Source: Micromonospora rubida
Lineage (GTDB): Bacteria > Actinomycetota > Actinomycetes > Mycobacteriales > Micromonosporaceae
Assembly (NCBI RefSeq): GCF_009908295.1
Contig: NZ_JAAALO010000003.1
Coordinates: forward strand, 186,001-250,000
Length of the DNA stretch: 64,000 nt
Direction: 5' to 3'
This document shows, one piece after another, positions 51,367-59,934 of this stretch; within the stretch, counting starts at the first letter, position 1; every line of letters begins with the position of its first letter. Below the pieces are notes generated by a model, which was given only the letters and a program-made list of their open reading frames with translations, was not told the DNA's origin and searched no databases. The position numbers and the translations under genes were made by a program.

Positions 51367-51552
51367 CGGGTCCAGCCGCGGCGAGTTCCCGCCGGGCTCC
51401 AAGCCGCCAAGCCGGCGGAGCTGATCGAGCACTATGGAGTCACAGAGCCGGTGATCGACCGCGCCATGCAGGTCCTGCGAATCAGGGGCATGACCGAGAC
51501 GCTGCCGGGCGTAGGCGTGCTCGTCACGGAGCAGCCTCGCTCAACTGCCTGA
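51365..51552 (+). pseudogene. Frameshifted GntR-type winged-helix remnant
   Basis: One frame gives SSRGEFPPGSKPPS (51371-51412), the classical GntR entry. The recognition part, AELIEHYGVTEPVIDRAMQV followed by LRIRGMTETLPGVGVLV, continues in another frame from about 51415 to TGA 51550-51552. The two halves match a single GntR HTH broken by a one-base indel. The N-terminal helix and any effector domain are missing. Confidence 0.65.
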
Positions 51553-51581
51553 GGCATGCGTCGAAACTCAGCAGACGCACG

Positions 51582-52061
51582 ATGGCCTTCTGGATCCTGA
51601 CCACGCTCACCGGCCGGCCGCTGCACGGTTACGGCATTGTCGGCGAGGTGGCCGTCCTCTCCGAGGACCGACTATCCCTGCGCCCCGGCACCCTGTACGG
51701 CGCGCTCGACCGGCTGTTGGAGACTGACCTCGTCCAGATCGACCGGGAGGAAGTGGTCGATGGCTGCCTGCGCCGCTATTACCGCCTCTCGCGCGATGGC
51801 AACATCGCCCTGACGCCGGAGACCGAGAGGATGCGACGCAACGTCAGAGCCGTCACCGCGCGCCTGCGGAACCGAATGCCCGAGACCTGGCCCGCGACGC
51901 CGCAGGCCACCGGGGATTTGTATGAGGGATTGGAACGCCGCCACAGTATCGGCGACTGCTCTGGGCTTACCCCGCCGCTTACCGGCGTTCGCGCGGGCCG
52001 GAGTCGTCGGGACGGCTCCTTCGACTTCGTCTCATCAGCGGTACCGCCGCCGTCGTTGTAA
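51582..52061 (+). pseudogene. PadR family regulator with eroded C-terminus
   Basis: The first ~90 residues are a good PadR winged helix: MAFWILTTLTGRPLHGYGIVGEVAVLSE, TLYGALDRLLETDLVQIDREEVVDGCLRRYYRLSRDGN. The last ~60 residues are the out-of-frame reading of a neighbouring membrane gene, so the original stop is lost. The ATG has no RBS and the usual N-terminal few residues are missing. The DNA-binding half may still be made. I call it a degenerate gene. Confidence 0.55.
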
Positions 52062-52132
52062 TCATGGGCACCTTGGTCTTGGTCGTGGCATTGGCCATCC
52101 GGCGCCGTGCGCGTCCCAGCCCCACGATTAGC
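51926..52132 (+). pseudogene. Remnant of the PadR-associated membrane protein gene
   Basis: In the +2 frame relative to padR, the DNA reads YRRLLWAYPAAYRRSRGPE (51947-52003), the typical N-terminus of PadR-linked permease-like proteins. It then jumps to AAVVVIMGTLVLVVALAIRRRARPS, a final membrane helix with basic end. The middle ~200 residues are missing, consistent with an internal deletion. There is no start codon after the in-frame TGA at 51923-51925. The frame stays open to 52408 but without recognisable content. Confidence 0.6.
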
Positions 52133-52590
52133 ATCCCCGCCGCGCCGATCCACCGGCAGTGCCCGACCGGCGGTAGGTGGCGGTCCGCAACAGGAGCTAC
52201 CGCCATCGCGTCACCAGGGCTCAAACTTCGGACGGACGTTTCCCCTCCCGGCATCGGCGCAACCGCTCTCCTGCAGGGGCAGAGGAACTCGCAATCTGCC
52301 CGACCCTTTTTAGCTCAATCGCGCCCACCCTCAGGCAACTCTTGCGGCCATAAGCCAAGTCGGCCCCAACTCAGAACAGCGGCGTCAAGATGGTCGATTT
52401 CGGCGTAAGGCGCAAGGCGGCGAGACGCAGAGTCTGACGCTCGGGACCGTCCTAGCTGTCCAGGTCTGCCCGAATCTACCCGGTAGGGGCGATAGTGGGC
52501 GTAGTGTAGCCCTTGATCGGGATAGCGACCCCCGGGGACGCTTAGGCGGTGGACTGTCGGATTTCGGACACTACCTTTGGTAGGTCATTG
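52133..52590. other. Gene-free lower-GC stretch
   Basis: No coding frame with convincing codon bias is seen on either strand. It contains the palindrome CTACC-TTT-GGTAG at 52571-52583, next to the larger inverted repeat that precedes the following gene pair. It is probably decayed sequence plus the promoter region of that pair. Confidence 0.45.
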
Positions 52591-52624
52591 GTAACTTCAT
52601 GCAACCCCTGACCGATGAAGTTAC
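52591..52624. promoter_or_regulatory. 10-bp perfect inverted repeat before the low-GC gene pair
   Basis: GTAACTTCAT (52591-52600) and ATGAAGTTAC (52615-52624) are perfect complements with a 14-nt spacer. The right arm touches the AAAGGTGG ribosome site of the next gene. It can be an operator for a dimeric repressor or an RNA hairpin that gates translation. Confidence 0.65.
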
Positions 52625-52638
52625 AAAGGTGGACCCGA

Positions 52639-53037
52639 GTGGCCCGTGGTAAAGGCAGCGTAGCCGAGGTCCAAGAACTACGGGACGACGTCGAGCTCAC
52701 TCAGTACGGAGAGGATGGCGAGGGTTTCCGCAACTGCCTTCGGGTAACAATCGGTGAGACGGAGATGTCTTTGATCATCGGTCGGCAGTCGAGGATGGCG
52801 GTTGCTCTCCTGGTCACCAAGGCTGCGCCACCTTGGGCAACGGCTCGATACACCACCGTGCGGGCCCTCAGGCAAGCTGGCTTCCAAGTCGTCCACTCAC
52901 CCACCCGAGGCAATCCCCTCCACGTCTCGGTTTTTCCACCGTCTGGGCTGCACGGGCCTGACGAGTGGGACGACAGTATGGCGATGAGCTTCGACAAGTG
53001 CTTCACTGAGTCCACGGGAGGTGATACTCGTGAGTAA
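52639..53037 (+). CDS. Hypothetical protein A of low-GC pair
   Basis: The protein has ~132 residues. GTG 52639 has AAAGGTGG ~6 nt upstream; an ATG at 52615 lies inside the inverted repeat. The sequence shows alternating strands and helices (VELTQYGEDGEGFRNCLRVTIGETEMSLIIGRQSRMAVALLVTK, YTTVRALRQAGFQVVHSPTRGNPLHVSVFPPSG). No membrane helix or signal is present. GC content is clearly below that of the surrounding genes, which suggests recent transfer. The stop overlaps gene B by 8 nt. The family is not recognised. Such pairs are often defence or toxin-immunity genes, but there is no direct evidence here. Confidence 0.65.
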   Translation: MARGKGSVAEVQELRDDVELTQYGEDGEGFRNCLRVTIGETEMSLIIGRQSRMAVALLVTKAAPPWATARYTTVRALRQAGFQVVHSPTRGNPLHVSVFPPSGLHGPDEWDDSMAMSFDKCFTESTGGDTRE

Positions 53038-53521
53038 GTCCGTTCTGCCGGAGGTAGGCAACCTGGCATGGGCACCAGTTACCTCAGTGGAGGAGGTTGA
53101 GATATTCGACCGCTACAACGGTGTACCTACGCTGGGCATCTTTAGGACGGGCGGTCAGGCCCATCTGTTCTGGCGCGTGCTTGGCTATACCGGAGATATC
53201 TCTCTTTGGCTGTACGTCCCGCTCACGGCCGGGGACGAGCAAGCCCTTGATGACGACGAGGGTCCAGGCCTTCTTGACGGAATTGTCTACCAATCGCCGA
53301 GGCGGCGCTACGTAACTGTTGGAGTAGCCAACTTCTACAGGCTGATATTCGAGCGTGAGTGGAGTATTCCTTCAGAGGCGAAGCACTCAAGAATCCTTCT
53401 CGCCTTGATGGAGGACGTCAGAGAAGCCCTTCAGCTAGCAATTGATGAAGGGTTGCCTGCCAGTAGGAGAGAAGAATTCGAGAAGGCGCAAGAGGCCGTG
53501 CGCAATCTTGTATCTTGTTAA
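53030..53521 (+). CDS. Hypothetical protein B of low-GC pair
   Basis: The protein has ~163 residues. GTG 53030 has GGGAGGTG 8 nt upstream; GTG 53021 lies within that RBS. The protein is mixed alpha/beta (VEIFDRYNGVPTLGIFRTGGQAHLFWRVLGYTGDISLWLYVPLTAGDEQAL) with a helical C-terminus (SRILLALMEDVREALQLAIDEGLPASRREEFEKAQEAVRNLV). Codon use is AT-richer than in backbone genes. It is tightly coupled to gene A and followed by a true U-tract terminator. No family is recognised. Confidence 0.68.
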   Translation: MSKSVLPEVGNLAWAPVTSVEEVEIFDRYNGVPTLGIFRTGGQAHLFWRVLGYTGDISLWLYVPLTAGDEQALDDDEGPGLLDGIVYQSPRRRYVTVGVANFYRLIFEREWSIPSEAKHSRILLALMEDVREALQLAIDEGLPASRREEFEKAQEAVRNLVSC

Positions 53522-53534
53522 CCATCTCAGCGAG

Positions 53535-53574
53535 CCGCTCCTAGCCCTCAACTGGGTGGGGAGCGGATCGTTTT
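53535..53574 (+). terminator. Intrinsic terminator of the low-GC pair
   Basis: CCGCTCC (53535-53541) pairs with GGAGCGG (53560-53566), with an inner CCC/GGG, followed by ATCGTTTT. It is a classical Rho-independent terminator, unlike the U-less hairpins of the backbone. Confidence 0.8.
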
Positions 53575-53926
53575 GCACTGCGTCGTAGCGAACAGTTCGC
53601 CTGTCATCCCGTCCGCAGTCGACCCGCAGACCGGACCCGGCAGCTTCTCCTGGAGTCGTTACGCACCCGCCGGAGGTCGCTCTGACCCCAATTCCGCCCT
53701 TACCTCTGATGAGGAGCCGAGGGAGGGGCCTGATGGTCTTCGCAAGACCCCTGCCGGCCGTCAACGCGTGCGCTGGCGTGACCCAACGGTCGAAGACGTA
53801 GCTGCCTTCTCGCTGCCGCTGGGGGCCAGTGATCGTCAGGAGCGAATCAAGGTGCCTCCGTGGAGGTGTCGTCGGCAGGATAGGTCTTGACCTGCTTACC
53901 TCTGGTCAGGGTGGCCGGATACACCT
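53575..53926. other. Intergenic region without recognisable gene
   Basis: Frames on either strand lack the codon bias of real genes and have no RBS. There is no tRNA and no clear promoter. It probably marks the junction between the inserted cassette and the backbone gene that ends at 53927. Confidence 0.4.
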
Positions 53927-54958
53927 CTAGCCGCGCGGGAGCACGTCGTCCACCACGCTCGGCAGGGTCGCCCAGTCGGCCGAGGCGACGCTGGCGTGTG
54001 CCCGGGCCAACTGGGCCACCCGGGCCGCCGCTGCGGCGGGGTCGGTGTTCCCCGTCGCCGGGGGCACGTTCTGCGCGTCGGTCATCACCAGCAGGTAGTG
54101 GTTGGCGTCGTACCAGGCGGTGTCGATGCCCCCGGTGACGTACGCCGAGGCGTCGCCGTCGAAGACCACGAACCAGGGCCGCAGGCCCGCGTCGGCGTAC
54201 CGGGTGCGGGGGTCGCCGGCCTGGGCCTTGTGCACGGCCGGGAATGCCTGCGCCGAGGCGAGCGTCCCGGCGGCGGCGAGCCCGGCGAGGTGGCGGGCGT
54301 ACTCGACGTCGGTCCACAGGGTGTCGGTGGGGTTGCCCTCCTCGACGGTGCCGGGGATCAGGTGCACGATCACCCGGCCGGCGAGTTGCTGCCGGGTCGG
54401 CCAGTTGTCGGCGCGGGCGGCGGCGTCCAGGGTGGCGTGCCCGCCCCTCAGGTCGGCGGGACGGAACACCGCCGACCCGAGCCGGGCGGCCAGCAGCGCG
54501 TCGAGTTGCACGGGCCCCTGCCCGGTCCGGCTGCTGAAGCCGGTCTTCAGCTCCAGTTTGAGGTGCAGCGGGCCGGCGTCGGGGTGGGCGGCGAGCCAGA
54601 GCCGGATGTCGTCGAGGCAGTGTTCGAGGTTCCGGTTGCGGGTGCCGGTGTAGAGCTGGGCGGCGCTGGTCGCGGCGACGCAGTTGTTGGCGCTGCCGAG
54701 CGGGTTGGAGTGGCTGACCCGCCACTGCCTGGTGATGATGTCGGGCCAGACGTCCAGCTCGATCATCCCCGGCCGGGCGTCGAGCGCCTGGGCCAGGTAG
54801 GCGTACGTGCCCTGCTCGTACACGTTGTGGGTGCCCACGGTGGTGGTCGCCGAGACCCGGGCGGCCGGGTCGACGGCCGCTTCCGCCGGGCCGGCGGCGA
54901 GCACGGCCGCGACCAGCGCGACCGATGCGAACGCTGACAGGGGACGGGATCCGCGCAT
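53927..54958 (-). CDS. Secreted Ca2+-dependent PI-PLC-like phosphodiesterase
   Basis: The protein has 343 residues. A signal peptide (SAFASVALVAAVLAAGPAEA) precedes a PI-PLC-superfamily TIM barrel. It has the first catalytic His in TTTVGTHNVYEQG, metal ligands in MIELDVWPD, the second His in RVSHSNPLGSANNC, LHLKLELKTGF, and the C-terminal strand YDANHYLLVM. The combination fits the calcium-dependent phosphoinositide phospholipase C family of actinobacteria. ATG 54958 has GAGGAGG 5 nt upstream. The minus-strand promoter probably lies in the AT-rich stretch 55001-55025. It probably cleaves inositol phospholipids outside the cell. Confidence 0.85.
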   Translation of the reverse strand: MRGSRPLSAFASVALVAAVLAAGPAEAAVDPAARVSATTTVGTHNVYEQGTYAYLAQALDARPGMIELDVWPDIITRQWRVSHSNPLGSANNCVAATSAAQLYTGTRNRNLEHCLDDIRLWLAAHPDAGPLHLKLELKTGFSSRTGQGPVQLDALLAARLGSAVFRPADLRGGHATLDAAARADNWPTRQQLAGRVIVHLIPGTVEEGNPTDTLWTDVEYARHLAGLAAAGTLASAQAFPAVHKAQAGDPRTRYADAGLRPWFVVFDGDASAYVTGGIDTAWYDANHYLLVMTDAQNVPPATGNTDPAAAAARVAQLARAHASVASADWATLPSVVDDVLPRG

Positions 54959-55051
54959 GCGTGCCTCCTCGGAGGGGCCGGCGACGGTCGCCGGGCATGC
55001 ACCGATATAAATACATGAACGTCAATGGCGGAAGGCCCGCCGGGGCAAGGT

Positions 55052-55756
55052 CTACCGTCGAGCGGTGCCGGGGCGCAGCATCGCCGGGTGGAGCATGGTC
55101 GCGTCGCCGCGCCGGTACAACGCCGCCGGGCGGCCGGTGGGCGGGTTGCGCCGCTCCCCGGTGGGCACCACGAACCCGCTCACCCCGGTGACCTTGCGGT
55201 GGAAGTTGCGCGGGTCGAGGTCTACCTGCCAGACGGCCTCGTAGACCGCGCGCAACTCGCCGATGGTGAACGTCTCGCCGCAGAACGCTGTGGCCAGGGG
55301 CGCGTACTCCAGCTTGGCCCGAGCCCGTTCGAGCGCGTCCCGCAGGATGGTGTCGTGGTCGAAGGCGAGCCAGCCGTCACCCAGCCGCTCGTGGTCGATC
55401 GGCTCCCACCGGGCCCGGGCCGCGTCGGTGCCGGCCACCGGCACCGGCAGGTCCGGGGCGATGGCCAGGTACGCGACCGAGGCGACTGCGCCGCGCGGAT
55501 CCCGCCCCGGCGCGGCGTACGTGCGGACCTGCTCCAGGTGCAGCGCCCGGCCGTCGAGCCCGGTCTCCTCGGACAGCTCCCGTACCGCCGTGCCGTCCAG
55601 GTCCTCACCGTCCCGGACGAAGCCGCCGGGCAGCGCGGCCCGGCCCTCGAACGGCGGCTTGCCGCGCTCGATGAGCAGGACCGCCAGCCGACCGTCACGG
55701 ATCGTGAGGATCGCCAGGTCGATGGCGAGGCGGAAGTCGGTCGGCCGGTCGGACAC
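55052..55756 (-). CDS. Nudix hydrolase with NrtR-type winged helix (regulator)
   Basis: The protein has 234 residues. The N-terminal Nudix domain contains the box GGFVRDGEDLDGTAVRELSEETGL, complete in G-x5-E-x7-R-E-x-x-E-E-x-G. The C-terminal ~75 residues (FTIGELRAVYEAVWQVDLDPRNFHRKVTGVSGFVVPTGERR) are the NrtR winged-helix domain. NrtR proteins bind ADP-ribose and regulate NAD metabolism genes. No NAD genes are adjacent, so the regulon must lie elsewhere. GTG 55756 is leaderless, with TACCCT 6 nt upstream. The Nudix Glu residues are intact, so hydrolysis is also possible. Confidence 0.9.
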   Translation of the reverse strand: MSDRPTDFRLAIDLAILTIRDGRLAVLLIERGKPPFEGRAALPGGFVRDGEDLDGTAVRELSEETGLDGRALHLEQVRTYAAPGRDPRGAVASVAYLAIAPDLPVPVAGTDAARARWEPIDHERLGDGWLAFDHDTILRDALERARAKLEYAPLATAFCGETFTIGELRAVYEAVWQVDLDPRNFHRKVTGVSGFVVPTGERRNPPTGRPAALYRRGDATMLHPAMLRPGTARR

Positions 55757-55762
55757 ACCGGA

Positions 55763-55768
55763 AGGGTA
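55763..55768 (-). promoter_or_regulatory. -10 box for leaderless NrtR-type gene
   Basis: TACCCT on the minus strand ends 6 nt before GTG 55756, with no RBS. Confidence 0.5.
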
Positions 55769-55818
55769 TCGGCCGTGCCTGCGGGCGACGGGTAGGCGTC
55801 GACCAGGTGGGGTGCGGG

Positions 55819-55947
55819 TCATTCCCGGGCTTCGCCGCCGGCCCAGATGCGGTCGAACTCCCGGGCGAAGTGCCGATACCACACCGGATCGCGGTCGGGG
55901 CGGAGCGTGACCGTCGCCTCGCGCCCGTCCGGTCGAGTGACTTGATG
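55819..55947 (-). pseudogene. C-terminal gene remnant
   Basis: A minus-strand frame between TGA 55948-55950 and TGA 55819-55821 reads VTLRPDRDPVWYRHFAREFD, then RIWAGGEARE. It has clear codon bias and a Trp/Arg/Phe-rich helix typical of C-terminal tails. There is no start codon. It is probably the end of a regulator or effector gene that was otherwise lost. Confidence 0.4.
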
Positions 55948-56015
55948 TCAACAAGACGATTACCCGCCGCCGATCGTCCCCGCAGGACCGGGGTGCCACC
56001 GTGCCACCCGGTGGA

Positions 56016-56021
56016 TATGGT
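56016..56021 (+). promoter_or_regulatory. -10 box for leaderless DUF255 gene
   Basis: TATGGT ends 6 nt before GTG 56028 with no Shine-Dalgarno. Confidence 0.5.
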
Positions 56022-56027
56022 CATCCG

Positions 56028-58067
56028 GTGAACCGACTCGCGACCGCCACCAGCCCCTACCTCCTCCAGCACGCCGACAATCCGGTGGACTGGTGGCCGT
56101 GGTGCGACGAGGCGTTCGCCGAGGCGAAGCGGCGCGACGTGCCGGTGCTGATCTCGGTCGGCTACGCGGCCTGCCACTGGTGTCACGTGATGGCCCACGA
56201 GTCGTTCGAGGACGCCGCCGTCGGGAAGCTGCTCAACGACGGCTTCGTGGCGATCAAGGTGGATCGCGAGGAGCGGCCGGACGTCGACGCCGTCTACATG
56301 ACCGCGACCCAGGCGATGACCGGGCAGGGCGGCTGGCCGATGACGGTCTTCGCCACCCCGGACGGCACCCCGTTCTTCTGCGGCACGTACTTCCCGAAGC
56401 CGAACTTCGTCCGGCTGCTGGAGTCCGTCGGCACCGCGTGGCGGGAGCAGCGCGAGGCCGTGCTCCAGCAGGGCTCAGCCGTGGTCGAGGCGATCGGCGG
56501 GGCGCAGGCCGTCGGCGGGCCGACCGCCCCGCTCACCGCTGAGCTGCTCGACGACGCCGCCGCCCAGCTCGCGAGGGAGTACGACCGGAGCAACGGCGGA
56601 TTCGGCGGGGCCCCGAAGTTCCCGCCGCACATGAACCTGCTCTTCCTGCTGCGCCACCACCAGCGCACCGGTTCCGCCGAGAGCCTGGAGATCGCCCGGC
56701 ACACCGCCGAGGCGATGGCCCGGGGCGGCATCAACGACCAGCTCGCCGGCGGCTTCGCCCGGTACTCGGTCGACGGGCACTGGACCGTGCCGCACTTCGA
56801 GAAGATGCTCTACGACAACGCCCTGCTGCTGCGGTTCTACACCCAGCTCTGGCGGCTCACCGGTGACCCGCTGGCCGCCCGGGTGGCCCGGGACGTCGCC
56901 CGGTTCCTCGCCGACGAGCTGCACCGCCCCGGCGAGGGCTTCGCCTCCGCGCTCGACGCCGACACCGAGGGCGTCGAGGGGCTCACCTACGCCTGGACCC
57001 CGGCCCAGCTCGTCGAGGTGCTGGGAGAGGAGGACGGCCGCTGGGCCGCCGACCTGTTCGGAGTCACCGAGGCCGGCACCTTCGAAGACGGCATGAGCGT
57101 GCTGCGGCTGGCCCGGGACGTCGACGACGCCGACCCGGCGGTGCGCGGCCGGTGGCAGGACGTCGTCCGGCGGCTGCTGGCCGCCCGGGACAACCGCCCC
57201 CAGCCCGCCCGCGACGACAAGGTGGTGGCCGCCTGGAACGGCCTGGCGATCACCGCGATCGCCGAGTTCGTCCGCCTCGTCGAGGCGCAGGGGGCGGCCG
57301 GCGGGGACGAGGCCGCCGCCAACCTGCTGGAGGGCGTCACCATCGTCGCCGACGGCGCGATGCGGGACGCCGCCGAGCACCTGGCCACCGTGCACCTGGT
57401 CGACGGTCGGCTGCGCCGGGTCTCCCGGGACGGGGTGGTCGGCAAGCCGGCCGGGGTGCTGGAGGACTACGGCTGCGTGGCCGAGGCGTTCTGCGCGATG
57501 CACCAGGTCACCGGCGAGGGGCGTTGGCTGGAACTGGCCGGCGGGCTCCTGGACACCGCGTTGGCCCGGTTCGCCGCCCCGGGCGGCGGGTTCTACGACA
57601 CCGCCGACGACGCCGAGCAGCTCGTCACCCGGCCGGCCGACCCGACCGACAACGCCACCCCGTCCGGCCGGTCCGCGATCGTCGCCGCCCTGGTGGCGTA
57701 CGCGGCGCTGACCGGGGAGACCCGGTACCGGGAGGCCGCCGAGGCGGCCCTCGCCACGGTCGCTCCGATCGTCGCCCGGCACGCCCGGTTCACCGGGTAC
57801 GCGGCCACCGTCGGGGAGGCGCTGCTCTCCGGCCCGTACGAGATCGCCGTGGTGACCGACGACCCGGCCGGCGATCCCCTCGTCGCCGCCGCGTACCGGC
57901 ATGCCCCGCCCGGCGCGGTGGTCGTCGCGGGCCGCCCGGACCAGCCCGGGGTGCCGCTGCTGGCCGACCGGCCGCTGGTCGACGGCCGACCCACCGTGTA
58001 CGTCTGTCGGGGCTTCGTCTGCCAGCGCCCGGTCACCACCGTCGAGGACCTGCGCGCCCAGTTGTGA
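56028..58067 (+). CDS. DUF255 thioredoxin-fold / six-hairpin protein (YyaL/SPATA20 family)
   Basis: The protein has 679 residues. The N-terminal thioredoxin-like domain (~1-160) begins [28 protein letters not shown] and has the CxxC-type motif [15 protein letters not shown], then [30 protein letters not shown]. The rest (~180-640) is an (alpha/alpha)6 barrel ([47 protein letters not shown]) like that of sugar epimerases. Its activity is unknown. In M. tuberculosis the homologue Rv1084 closes the mca cluster. GTG 56028 is leaderless. Confidence 0.92.
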   Translation: MNRLATATSPYLLQHADNPVDWWPWCDEAFAEAKRRDVPVLISVGYAACHWCHVMAHESFEDAAVGKLLNDGFVAIKVDREERPDVDAVYMTATQAMTGQGGWPMTVFATPDGTPFFCGTYFPKPNFVRLLESVGTAWREQREAVLQQGSAVVEAIGGAQAVGGPTAPLTAELLDDAAAQLAREYDRSNGGFGGAPKFPPHMNLLFLLRHHQRTGSAESLEIARHTAEAMARGGINDQLAGGFARYSVDGHWTVPHFEKMLYDNALLLRFYTQLWRLTGDPLAARVARDVARFLADELHRPGEGFASALDADTEGVEGLTYAWTPAQLVEVLGEEDGRWAADLFGVTEAGTFEDGMSVLRLARDVDDADPAVRGRWQDVVRRLLAARDNRPQPARDDKVVAAWNGLAITAIAEFVRLVEAQGAAGGDEAAANLLEGVTIVADGAMRDAAEHLATVHLVDGRLRRVSRDGVVGKPAGVLEDYGCVAEAFCAMHQVTGEGRWLELAGGLLDTALARFAAPGGGFYDTADDAEQLVTRPADPTDNATPSGRSAIVAALVAYAALTGETRYREAAEAALATVAPIVARHARFTGYAATVGEALLSGPYEIAVVTDDPAGDPLVAAAYRHAPPGAVVVAGRPDQPGVPLLADRPLVDGRPTVYVCRGFVCQRPVTTVEDLRAQL

Positions 58068-58137
58068 GGGTGCCGTCCCGACCGCCCCGGACCTCGGCCC
58101 GGGCCGGTCGGGACGCGCCGCTAGGCTGGCGGGCGAG

Positions 58138-59298
58138 ATGGATACCCGAACCGGTCTGCCTGTTGTCGGCATGGTGGGGGGCGGCCAACTGGCCCGGATG
58201 ACCCACCAGGCCTCGATCGCCCTCGGTCAGTCGCTGCGTGTGCTCGCGCAGGCCCCGGACGACGGCGCGGCCCTGGTCGCCGCCGACGTCCGGTACGGCG
58301 ACCACACCGACCTCGCCGCCCTGCGTGCCTTCGCCAAGGGCTGCGACGTGGTCACCTTCGACCACGAGCACGTGCCGACGGAGCACATCCGCGCCCTCGC
58401 GGCCGAGGGGGTGAAGCTCTTCCCGCCGGCAGACGCGCTGCTGCACGCGCAGGACAAGCGGATCATGCGGGAGCGGCTCGCCGTGCTGGGCGCACCGAAC
58501 CCGGTGTGGCGACCGGTCGCCGAGCCCGCCGACCTGGTCGCCTTCGGCGAGGCCCAGGGCTGGCCGGTGGTGTTGAAGGCGGCCCGGGGCGGGTACGACG
58601 GCCGGGGCGTCTGGCTGGTCGACGACGCCGCGCAGGCCGCCGAGCTGGCCGCCACCCTGCTCGCCGGGGGGACCAGCCTGATCGTCGAGGAGCGGGTGGC
58701 GCTGCGCCGGGAGTTGGCCGTGCAGGTGGCCCGCTCGCCGTTCGGGCAGGTCGCCGCGTACCCGGTGGTGGAGACGGTGCAGGTCGACGGGATCTGCGTC
58801 GAGGTGCTGGCCCCGGCTCCGGGCCTGGACGAGGAGCGGGCCGTCGCCGCCCAGCAGCTCGCCATCGACCTGGCCACCGCGCTCGGCGTGGTCGGCCTGC
58901 TCGCCGTGGAGCTGTTCGACACGCCCGCCGGGCTGGTGGTCAACGAGCTGGCCATGCGCCCGCACAACTCGGGCCACTGGACGATCGAGGGGGCCCGGAC
59001 CTCGCAGTTCGAGCAGCACCTGCGGGCCGTGCTGGACTACCCGATGGGGGACACCGCGCTGACCGCCCCGGCGGTGGCGATGGCGAACGTGCTCGGCGGC
59101 GAGCCGGGCGGGATGTCGATCGACGAGCGGCTGCACCACCTCTTCGCCGCCGAGCCCGGCGCGAAGGTCCACCTGTACGGCAAGCAGGTGCGCCCCGGCC
59201 GCAAGATCGGCCACGTCACGGTGCTCGGCGCCGACCTGGACGACGTACGGGCGCGGGCCGCCCGGGCCGCCCGCTGGCTCCGCGAGGGCCACCAGTGA
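58138..59298 (+). CDS. purK: 5-(carboxyamino)imidazole ribonucleotide synthase
   Basis: A 386-residue ATP-grasp enzyme. It converts AIR, ATP and bicarbonate to N5-CAIR in purine synthesis. It has [22 protein letters not shown] (N-terminal Rossmann-like part), [35 protein letters not shown] (ATP-grasp loop), [18 protein letters not shown] and [34 protein letters not shown] 58138 has no RBS. TAGGCT lies 10 nt upstream, giving a leader of only a few bases. purE follows after 40 nt. Confidence 0.96.
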   Translation: MDTRTGLPVVGMVGGGQLARMTHQASIALGQSLRVLAQAPDDGAALVAADVRYGDHTDLAALRAFAKGCDVVTFDHEHVPTEHIRALAAEGVKLFPPADALLHAQDKRIMRERLAVLGAPNPVWRPVAEPADLVAFGEAQGWPVVLKAARGGYDGRGVWLVDDAAQAAELAATLLAGGTSLIVEERVALRRELAVQVARSPFGQVAAYPVVETVQVDGICVEVLAPAPGLDEERAVAAQQLAIDLATALGVVGLLAVELFDTPAGLVVNELAMRPHNSGHWTIEGARTSQFEQHLRAVLDYPMGDTALTAPAVAMANVLGGEPGGMSIDERLHHLFAAEPGAKVHLYGKQVRPGRKIGHVTVLGADLDDVRARAARAARWLREGHQ

Positions 59299-59338
59299 GC
59301 CTGCGACCCCCGCAGTCGTCAACGAAAGGCAGACCAGC

Positions 59339-59830
59339 ATGAGCACCGTCGGGTTGATCATGGGCAGCGACTCGGACTGGCCGACCATGAAGGCCGCCGC
59401 CGAGACCCTGGCCGAGTTCGGGGTCGGCTACGAGGTCGGCGTGGTCTCCGCCCACCGCACCCCCGGCAAGATGATCGAGTACGGCCGCACCGCCGCCGAC
59501 CGGGGGCTCAAGGTGATCATCGCGGGGGCCGGCGGGGCCGCCCACCTGCCCGGCATGGTCGCCTCGGTCACCCCGCTGCCGGTGATCGGCGTGCCGGTGC
59601 CGTTGAAGTACCTCGACGGGATGGACTCGCTGCTGTCCATCGTGCAGATGCCCGCCGGCGTGCCGGTGGCCACCGTGTCGATCGGCAACGCCCGCAACGC
59701 GGGGCTGCTCGCCGTCCGCATCCTGGCAGCCGCCGACGAGGAACTGCGGGCGCGCATGGTGGCGTACCAGGAGAGCCTGGAGGAGTTGGTCGCCGAGAAG
59801 GAGGCCGCCCTGCACGCCAGCCTCGGCTGA
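59339..59830 (+). CDS. purE: N5-CAIR mutase
   Basis: The protein has 163 residues and converts N5-CAIR from PurK to CAIR. The class I PurE motifs are complete: [29 protein letters not shown] (catalytic His), [45 protein letters not shown] and [20 protein letters not shown] precedes the ATG. It is co-transcribed with purK, as is usual in actinomycetes. Confidence 0.97.
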   Translation: MSTVGLIMGSDSDWPTMKAAAETLAEFGVGYEVGVVSAHRTPGKMIEYGRTAADRGLKVIIAGAGGAAHLPGMVASVTPLPVIGVPVPLKYLDGMDSLLSIVQMPAGVPVATVSIGNARNAGLLAVRILAAADEELRARMVAYQESLEELVAEKEAALHASLG

Positions 59831-59836
59831 CCCCCA

Positions 59837-59888
59837 CCGGCCACGGGCTGACCCCCCACCGGCCTCCGGCGCTCACGTTCGTGGCCGG
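59837..59888. terminator. Inverted repeat after purE
   Basis: CCGGCCACG (59837-59845) and CGTGGCCGG (59880-59888) are perfect complements, 34 nt apart, between convergent purE and the giant membrane gene. A direct repeat CTGACCCCC(C)ACCGGCC (59827-59842 and 59848-59864) overlaps the left arm. It is a possible shared terminator. Confidence 0.45.
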
Positions 59889-59934
59889 CCCACTCGGCGC
59901 GACACGGCAGCCACGCCCCAGGGCCCCTCCGTTT

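Noticed and set aside
53573..53890. 105-codon plus-strand frame after the low-GC pair
   Set aside because: It starts inside the terminator hairpin region, has no RBS and has irregular codon use.
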